Shown here: positions 61,801-64,000 of the stretch, in pieces
Numbering within the stretch: position 1 is the stretch's first letter
Layout of the letters: every line of letters begins with the position of its first letter
Source: Eublepharis macularius
Lineage: Eukaryota > Chordata > Lepidosauria > Squamata > Eublepharidae
NCBI RefSeq assembly: GCF_028583425.1
Contig: NC_072801.1
Location: 24,014,001-24,078,000 of the forward strand
DNA length: 64,000 bases
Direction of reading: 5' to 3'
The notes under the pieces: generated by a model
What the model was told of the DNA's origin: nothing
The model's input: only the letters and a program-made list of their open reading frames with translations
Databases searched by the model: none
Position numbers and translations under genes: made by a program

Positions 61801-63244
61801 GTATTATATATTATATATATATATATATATTTAAGTATTATATATATAAACTTAAATCAAACATATATGTATGTTTTTTAATGTCTGAAATATTTGAATT
61901 TTTTTAATGTTTGCCACCTTGGGAACCCTGAATTGTGGGTGGAAAGGCAGCATAGAAATGTTTAAATAAATTAAGAAATAAGAAACAGCAGATCCAAGTC
62001 TGATGGTAGCATCCTGGCTGATGGTAAATGTACATTTATGGAATGGCTGTTTGTTAACCAATGAGAGAAACATTAGAAGTCTGGAAAACAGTCATTGATA
62101 TGGAAGTGTGCAATGCGCAGTGCTGGCACATGAGGCACTCAAAATTATTTTGGGACTCAAGGGCCTGAAAAATACTGGGCTGACCCAGGGCCCTTTCATC
62201 GCTTCTTTGGAAGAATTTCAAGGGACTTTCTTCCTTCCAACCCAAGTATTTTTGCAGTACCCAGGGGCACTTTAGCACAGCATTTATGAAGGAAGGCATT
62301 TTTCATCCTGGCTGCATGCTTCTAGACACAAAGGAAATTCCGTATTTGCATGCCAGTGAATAGACCTCTGACAAACAAAGGGGTGGGAAGGGTGCAGTCC
62401 TTGGCCTGTAGACAAACTAGAGCAGGCCAACTTGACCTTAAAAAAATAAACTAATAAAATCTGGGGTTTATAGCAGTCAGCAATTGTAGTGAGAAGGGGG
62501 AAATCATTTACTTGGGAAGTGTTCTTTTTGGTCTTCTGACATCTTTTAGAAAGACCGCAAATGCTCATTTACCTTTCATCAGGTTCAGCTACAGGACAGC
62601 GTCTTTCCTGTTCTTTGCTGGCAGTGACTGATTCTCTCTGAATCTAGAAGCGGGGAAGGGAGCTACAGATTTTGGCCCTCTGTTGTGCTAAAACATCGGC
62701 CACTTGGCCTTTATACTGAGTCAGAACTGTGGTCCCTTCAGGTCTCCAAGAATCTCCACCAGAGATGATTCCTAGCTGTAGCGTTTGAGATTCTCTTAAG
62801 TGAAGTTGCTGGTGATGGAGCTGCTCTACTGCTGAATTGTGGCTCCCCTCTAGTCTCCCCCCCCCCCATATTAAGATACTTTACATGTCCATGAATCATT
62901 ACACAAGCATATCACTTTATCCAGCCTCTGGTGAGTGTTCCCTGCTTAAGTTAGGAAATGGTTGTAAGCTGCTGGATTGTTATTGAATTGGCAAGGTTCA
63001 AGGGGTAGGCTGTGCCATTCCTGGCTCAATTCCATCACTAAGCAAAGGTGCCTGGGTATAGCAGATGCCCACTTTGCGTTGATGAGCCCAATCTGTACCC
63101 TCCTCCGTCTTCCTTCCTGCAGCGGACCGAGAGTTCATTGAGGCGAGGCGGCGAGCATTGAAGCGTTTCATCAATTTGGTGGCCCGGCACCCTCCATTCT
63201 CAGAAGATGTCCTTCTCAAGCTCTTTCTCTCCTTCAGTGGGTCG
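40669..63244 (+). CDS. SNX8: Sorting nexin 8, N-terminus and PX domain (gene continues past right edge)
   Basis: Endosomal PX-BAR protein that binds phosphatidylinositol 3-phosphate and takes part in endosome-to-Golgi sorting. Four exons join in phase: 40669-40729, 56412-56602, 58064-58181 and 63123-63244, giving 164 residues. Seen: NPLVITHTLPELLGKD (45-59), PX start TVQVELIPEKKG (60-71), the PI3P-binding RRYNDF (92-97), PALPPKRMLG (114-123), and EFIEARRRALKRF (127-139). These match human SNX8 closely from residue 43 on; the first 40 residues are divergent and short. The start is the first ATG in the CpG island in frame; a second Met lies at residue 9. The BAR-type C-terminus lies outside the window. 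Confidence 0.95.
40960..41015 (+). repeat. L2-type LINE 3' tail fragment
   Basis: GCACGCCTTGAGCCTCAGCG then GGAAAGATAGACTAGAAATG, a diverged copy of the tail seen at 38585 and 45095. Confidence 0.55.
41148..41310 (-). repeat. tRNA-derived SINE, 3'-truncated
   Basis: Reverse: CCTGTGAGGTAGGCTAAGC, B box as GGATTTGAGCCGGG, A box as CTAACTACTGCACTGC. Confidence 0.75.
41330..41545 (+). mobile_element. hAT-like TIR element (GGGTTGCCA family), near complete
   Basis: Starts AAGGTTGCCAACTTAGG and ends GGAGGTTGGCAACCCTAA. Interior GGGAAATTCCTGGAGATTTG, CATAGAGTCCACCCTCCAGA. Flanks AAATATGT and AAATTGTT are consistent with an eroded 8-bp duplication. Confidence 0.8.
41733..41960 (-). repeat. tRNA-derived SINE, near full length
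   Basis: Reverse: CTTCATTTATACCCCACATT, CCTGTGAAGTAGGTTCGGC, B box as GAATCGAACCTAGG, A box as TCTAGCCTCTATACCAC. Confidence 0.85.
41961..42574. other. SNX8 intron 1, nothing recognised
   Basis: G-run near 42354. No supported exon or repeat. Confidence 0.5.
42575..42660. mobile_element. Small palindromic MITE, second copy
   Basis: CAGTGCAGTCTTAAGCAGAG at the left and ATTTAGGACTGTACTT at the right, with inverted arms. Same family as 28443-28528, more diverged. Confidence 0.7.
42988..43215 (-). repeat. LINE 3' end (CR1/L2 type), reverse
   Basis: CTAGCCTGCCCTCCTCACAA, GCAGGCTCAGGGCAGGTTAC, then an AT-rich stretch with repeated ATAAAATACAATAT. This is the complement of the typical GCCCTGAGCCTGC LINE tail. 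Confidence 0.65.
43216..44040. other. SNX8 intron 1, nothing recognised
   Basis: No exon or repeat I can support; several short open frames without motifs. Confidence 0.5.
44043..44385. mobile_element. Foldback hAT element, copy 1, with perfect 8-bp target duplication
   Basis: CAGGGCTTTTTTTCTGGG (44051) to GAAAAAAAAGCCCTG (44377), flanked by GGTATACT on both sides. Inside is a large palindrome with arms of about 65 bp (ATGGCTGGTGGCCCCGCCCC, CTGTCTGGAGATCAGGGGG) and almost no loop. Non-autonomous. Confidence 0.92.
44840..45155 (+). repeat. L2-type LINE 3' end
   Basis: Ends ACTGTGTAATCCGCCTTGAG, TCTCAGTGAGAAAGG, TACATAAATAAATAA. Upstream sequence resembles the 38.3-kb copy. The left limit is approximate. 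Confidence 0.62.
45156..46300. other. SNX8 intron 1, nothing recognised
   Basis: No exon, RNA gene or repeat I can support. Confidence 0.5.
46303..46330 (+). repeat. (CTT)n microsatellite
   Basis: Nine uninterrupted CTT units in SNX8 intron 1. Confidence 0.9.
46751..46938 (-). mobile_element. hAT-like TIR element (GGGTTGCCA family), with near-perfect target duplication
   Basis: Reverse copy: AGGCTTGCCAACCTCC to GGAGTTGGCAACCCTG (46759-46930). Flanks ATTGTTTT and ATTGTGTT match at 7 of 8. Confidence 0.8.
46940..49385. other. SNX8 intron 1, nothing recognised
   Basis: Poly-C runs near 47219 and 47871; no exon or known repeat is supported. Around 47820-47890 (AACCGTCTGAGAAGCGTAGG...CAAATAAATGAGG) may be a worn LINE tail. 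Confidence 0.45.
49390..49500 (+). repeat. Half-copy of the GCATAAGCTT palindromic repeat
   Basis: GCATCTGACGAAGTAAGC, AGAAGCTTATGCTGTAGTAA, GGTCTTTAAGGCACCATTGG, ACTCC. Same family as 39274 and 30484. Confidence 0.75.
49501..50876. other. SNX8 intron 1, nothing recognised
   Basis: AT-rich intron; no supported feature. Confidence 0.5.
50877..51152. mobile_element. Foldback hAT element, copy 2, with perfect 8-bp target duplication
   Basis: CAGGGCTTTTTTTCAGGGGG (50885) to AGAAAAAAAGCCCTG (51144), flanked by TTAAGAAA on both sides. The inner palindrome has arms of about 52 bp and a loop of about 28 bp. Confidence 0.92.
52188..52385 (+). repeat. tRNA-derived SINE, near full length
   Basis: ATAGCCAGTGTGGCGTAGTG, GTTAGAGTGCTGAACTATG, GAGACTCAGG, B box GGTTCAAATCCCC, tail GAATTAAGTAAATAAAATG. 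The best preserved SINE of the window. Confidence 0.92.
52745..52925 (-). repeat. Possible LINE 3' UTR fragment
   Basis: A-rich plus-strand sequence with repeated GTAAA/ACAGTAAA words, starting AAGTTTTAAATTTTATTTG, like a reversed LINE 3' end. No family is certain. Confidence 0.35.
53788..54018 (-). mobile_element. hAT-like TIR element (GGGTTGCCA family), with target duplication
   Basis: AGGGTTGCCAGGCTCCAGG (53796) to AGACCTGGCAACCCT (54010). Flanks AGCCTTCA and AGCCTTCG match at 7 of 8. Interior GGAGATCTCCTAGAATTAC, CATTGAGATCCCTCCC. Confidence 0.85.
54124..54400. mobile_element. Foldback hAT element, copy 3, with perfect 8-bp target duplication
   Basis: CAGGGCTTTTTATCAGCAGG (54132) to AGAAAAAAAGCCCTG (54392), flanked by GTCAAGAG on both sides. 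The inner palindrome is as in copy 2. Confidence 0.92.
54508..54718 (+). repeat. tRNA-derived SINE
   Basis: TCCAGCATGGCGTAGTGGAT, GGAGACCCAGGTTCAAGTCC, CATGGTAGCTTGCTGGATG, tail GGATATAGATAATAAATAT. A-box region partly deleted. Confidence 0.82.
54719..54790 (+). repeat. Fragment of 5S rRNA-derived SINE
   Basis: AATGCCTCGACCTTGCGGAA, GTTAAGCAGGTCTTAG and GGTCTGTTTCCAGATGGA are a worn 5S internal region. Confidence 0.45.
55119..55134. repeat. (GA)n microsatellite
   Basis: Short pure GA run in SNX8 intron 1. Confidence 0.8.
55280..55668. mobile_element. Non-autonomous hAT with TAGAGATGGGCA ends and perfect target duplication
   Basis: TAGAGATGGGCATGAACCG (55288) to GGTTCGTGCCCATCTCTA (55660) are inverted ends. 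GTTTTAAT flanks both sides exactly. Inside, GGTTC(G/A)TGAA-type motifs recur at least eight times in both orientations near both ends, like subterminal transposase-binding repeats. 373 bp, no coding. Confidence 0.93.
55840..55948 (-). repeat. tRNA-derived SINE, 5' half
   Basis: Reverse: CCCAGCAAGCTTCCACGAG, B box as GGATTCGAACGTGG, A box as GTAACCACTCTACCACGC. Confidence 0.78.
56412..56602 (+). CDS. SNX8: SNX8 coding exon 2 (start of PX domain)
   Basis: DLAKPLISDWRDSEEPLMQA, PPGNPLVITHTLPELLGKDT, VQVELIPEKKGLFLKHVEYE, VSSK. Acceptor GCTCTTAG, donor GTAACA, exit phase 0. Very close to human from GNPL on. Confidence 0.96.
56940..56985. repeat. G-rich tract
   Basis: GGGGCTGGGGGCGGGGGGGC then GGGGGGGGAGG, in SNX8 intron 2; four or more G runs could form a G-quadruplex on the plus strand. 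Confidence 0.6.
57000..58063. other. SNX8 intron 2, nothing recognised
   Basis: Ordinary intron sequence; 57975-58005 (CTGGACTAGATGGCCCTTTG) resembles the end of a common reptilian repeat. No exon was found. Confidence 0.45.
58064..58181 (+). CDS. SNX8: SNX8 coding exon 3 (PX phosphoinositide-binding motif)
   Basis: RFKCSVYRRYNDFVVFHETL, LQKFPYRMVPALPPKRMLG. RRYNDF is the PI3P-binding signature and PPKR the proline loop. Acceptor TTTGCAG, donor GTAAGT. Confidence 0.98.
58588..58652 (-). repeat. L2-type LINE 3' tail fragment, reverse
   Basis: TTTATTTACTTTATAGCCTG, CCTTTCTCCCTGGGACTC, complement of the tail seen at 38585. Confidence 0.6.
59345..59412 (-). repeat. L2-type LINE 3' tail fragment, reverse
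   Basis: TTTATTTACTTCATTTGCAG, TCCATCTTTCTCAATGAGAC, CCGAGGCAGATTGCAC. Confidence 0.65.
60322..60480 (+). repeat. tRNA-derived SINE
   Basis: GAGTGTCAGACTAGGATCTG, GGAGACCCAGG, B box GGTTCGGATCCCC, middle CTCCCAGGGTTGTGGTGAGG. Head slightly truncated. Confidence 0.85.
60485..60695. repeat. Inverted pair of SINE 3' halves
   Basis: 60485-60600 is a reverse SINE 3' half (TTTATTAATTTATACCCCAA, CAACTCTGTGAGGTAGG). 60600-60690 is a forward one (GTTGTGGTGAGGATAAAATG, CATTGGGGAAATAAATGAAG, TAAATAAATAA). Joined head to head they form a foldback. Confidence 0.75.
61460..61732. mobile_element. Foldback hAT element, copy 4
   Basis: CAGGGCTTTTTTTCTGGG (61460) to TGAAAAAAGCCCTG (61732), with the same palindrome (ATGGCTGGTGGCCCCGCCCC) but one arm shortened around 61618-61628. 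The flanks are microsatellite, and no target duplication can be read. Confidence 0.85.
61733..61860. repeat. (TA)n/(TG)n microsatellite
   Basis: GTGTGTGTGTGTGTATTATA and long ATATATAT runs directly right of hAT copy 4; TGTTTGATTTAAGTATTA at 61429 is inverted at about 61850. Confidence 0.85.
61990..63122. other. SNX8 intron 3, right part, nothing recognised
   Basis: Ordinary intron; C-run near 62858. No supported exon or repeat. Confidence 0.5.
63123..63244 (+). CDS. SNX8: SNX8 coding exon 4 (end of PX domain)
   Basis: DREFIEARRRALKRFINLVA, RHPPFSEDVLLKLFLSFSGS. Acceptor CCTGCAG, donor GTGAGT, exit phase 0. The following exon lies beyond the window. Confidence 0.98.
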
Positions 63245-63524
63245 GTGAGTTCTCTGATCTGCTGGGGGATCATGTAGATGGGCTTTGTGCCCCGGGGAAT
63301 ACGAGTACCGTCTCTCTCTTAACTGTAGGTGTGGGCTTGGTTAGCAAGAGCCAAGGTGTTAAAATACAGGCTTGACATCTGTTTTCACTCTGTTTTTTAT
63401 TTGGTAATATCTAGCCTGGTAAAGAGAGTCCTGGGGAACTCAAAGCTTGTACAACGTTTTGTGTCATTGGGTTGGGCCTAATAAAAGATATCGCATGGAT
63501 TGAATTGTTGGCTTTGGGGTCAAC

Positions 63525-63745
63525 TCAGCTGTAAACATCTCCTTCAAAACCCATCTTTTCTATGTGGCCTTTGGCTTTTCCCTTTATCCACCATCCCCAA
63601 ATGTAGACTTGATGGCTCTTTCTTATTCTTCCCTCCTCTGGCCATCAGATTTAAAGTGTAAGCCCCTAGGGAACAGAGACCTTTCTGATTTTTCCCATGT
63701 ACTCTGTGTCACATAAGCATTATGATGCTTGGTTGAATAGGTGGT
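63525..63745 (+). repeat. LINE 3' UTR fragment (L3/CR1-like)
   Basis: CATCTCCTTCAAAACCCATC, TTTTCTATGTGGCC, then GTGTAAGCCCCTAGGGAACA, GAGACC and GTACTCTGTGTCACA, the layout of an old CR1/L3 3' region. Confidence 0.5.
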
Positions 63746-64000
63746 TGCCACCCCTACGCCTCCGACAAAGGTTTGACTACCAGGTTTGCAGCAGAATTCA
63801 GGTAGTTTGAAAAAGGATAGAATTTTAAAGGGTAAGAACAAGAGAATGAGCTTGGTGTGTGTGTGTGTGGGAGGGGGGTGCTGAAGCGTCTGAGGGAGCG
63901 TGTGGTGGCCCTAGAGCAGTGTGACGCACTCCACAGCTCACAAAGAGCCAAATTTGCCATTGCCATCAACCAAAAGAGACACATGACTACCATATGTCCT

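Larger units (their letters stand above)
61190..61985 (+). repeat. LINE 3' region (CR1/L2 type) split by a hAT element
   Basis: 61195-61440 has LINE 3'-UTR words (GGAACTCCTTTCTAAGGGAG, GTGAAGACTTTTTTGTTTGG). It resumes at 61905 as TGTTTGCCACCTTGGGAACC, CTGAATTGTGGGTGGAAAGG, CAGCATAGAAATGTTTAAAT. A hAT copy and TA/TG microsatellite lie between. Confidence 0.65.

Overview
This window reads as vertebrate nuclear DNA from a reptile, most likely a squamate and possibly a gecko. It has sparse, short GT-AG exons in long introns. It also carries squamate-type interspersed repeats: tRNA-derived SINEs with a GGTTCAAATCC B box, a 5S-rRNA-derived SINE, L2-clade LINE pieces, several families of non-autonomous hAT elements with clean 8-bp target duplications, and a Helitron. 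No bacterial, viral or CRISPR features were seen, and no LTR element was recognised.

Three protein-coding genes were rebuilt exon by exon, with matching splice phases. (1) A KIF19-type kinesin-8 gene lies on the minus strand. Its first six coding exons (11379 down to 93) give 224 residues of the N-terminus and motor domain up to the loop after the P-loop, and the gene runs off the left edge. (2) EIF3B lies on the minus strand and is complete: 18 coding exons from 36699 to 17319, 830 residues, with a poly(A) signal near 16636. (3) SNX8 lies on the plus strand. Its first four coding exons (40669 to 63244) give 164 residues including most of the PX domain, and the gene runs off the right edge. 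EIF3B and SNX8 are head to head about 4 kb apart, the arrangement known from human 7p22.3. Human KIF19 sits on chromosome 17, so a KIF19-type gene directly behind EIF3B is worth checking as a separate paralogue.

Layout: 1-11.4 kb KIF19-like gene with SINEs, a Helitron nested in a SINE tail and an array of palindromic TGACATCA repeats; 11.4-16.6 kb intergenic, with a diverged tandem unit carrying exon-like splice sites; 16.6-36.8 kb EIF3B, whose intron 11 holds an L2 LINE, intron 8 a GC-rich hAT element and intron 5 a remarkable 3.1-kb CpG-rich block; 36.8-40.3 kb bidirectional intergenic spacer with a roughly 213-bp diverged tandem repeat; 40.3-64 kb SNX8, whose 15.7-kb first intron and third intron hold four foldback hAT copies.

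The most unusual object is the CpG-rich block at about 28826-31951 in EIF3B intron 5. It is bounded by a 13-bp imperfect inverted repeat. On the strand opposite to EIF3B it carries CCAAT boxes, consensus splice sites and two AATAAA plus GT-rich poly(A) sites, so it looks like a mobile or captured Pol II transcription unit. Its identity is inferred only.
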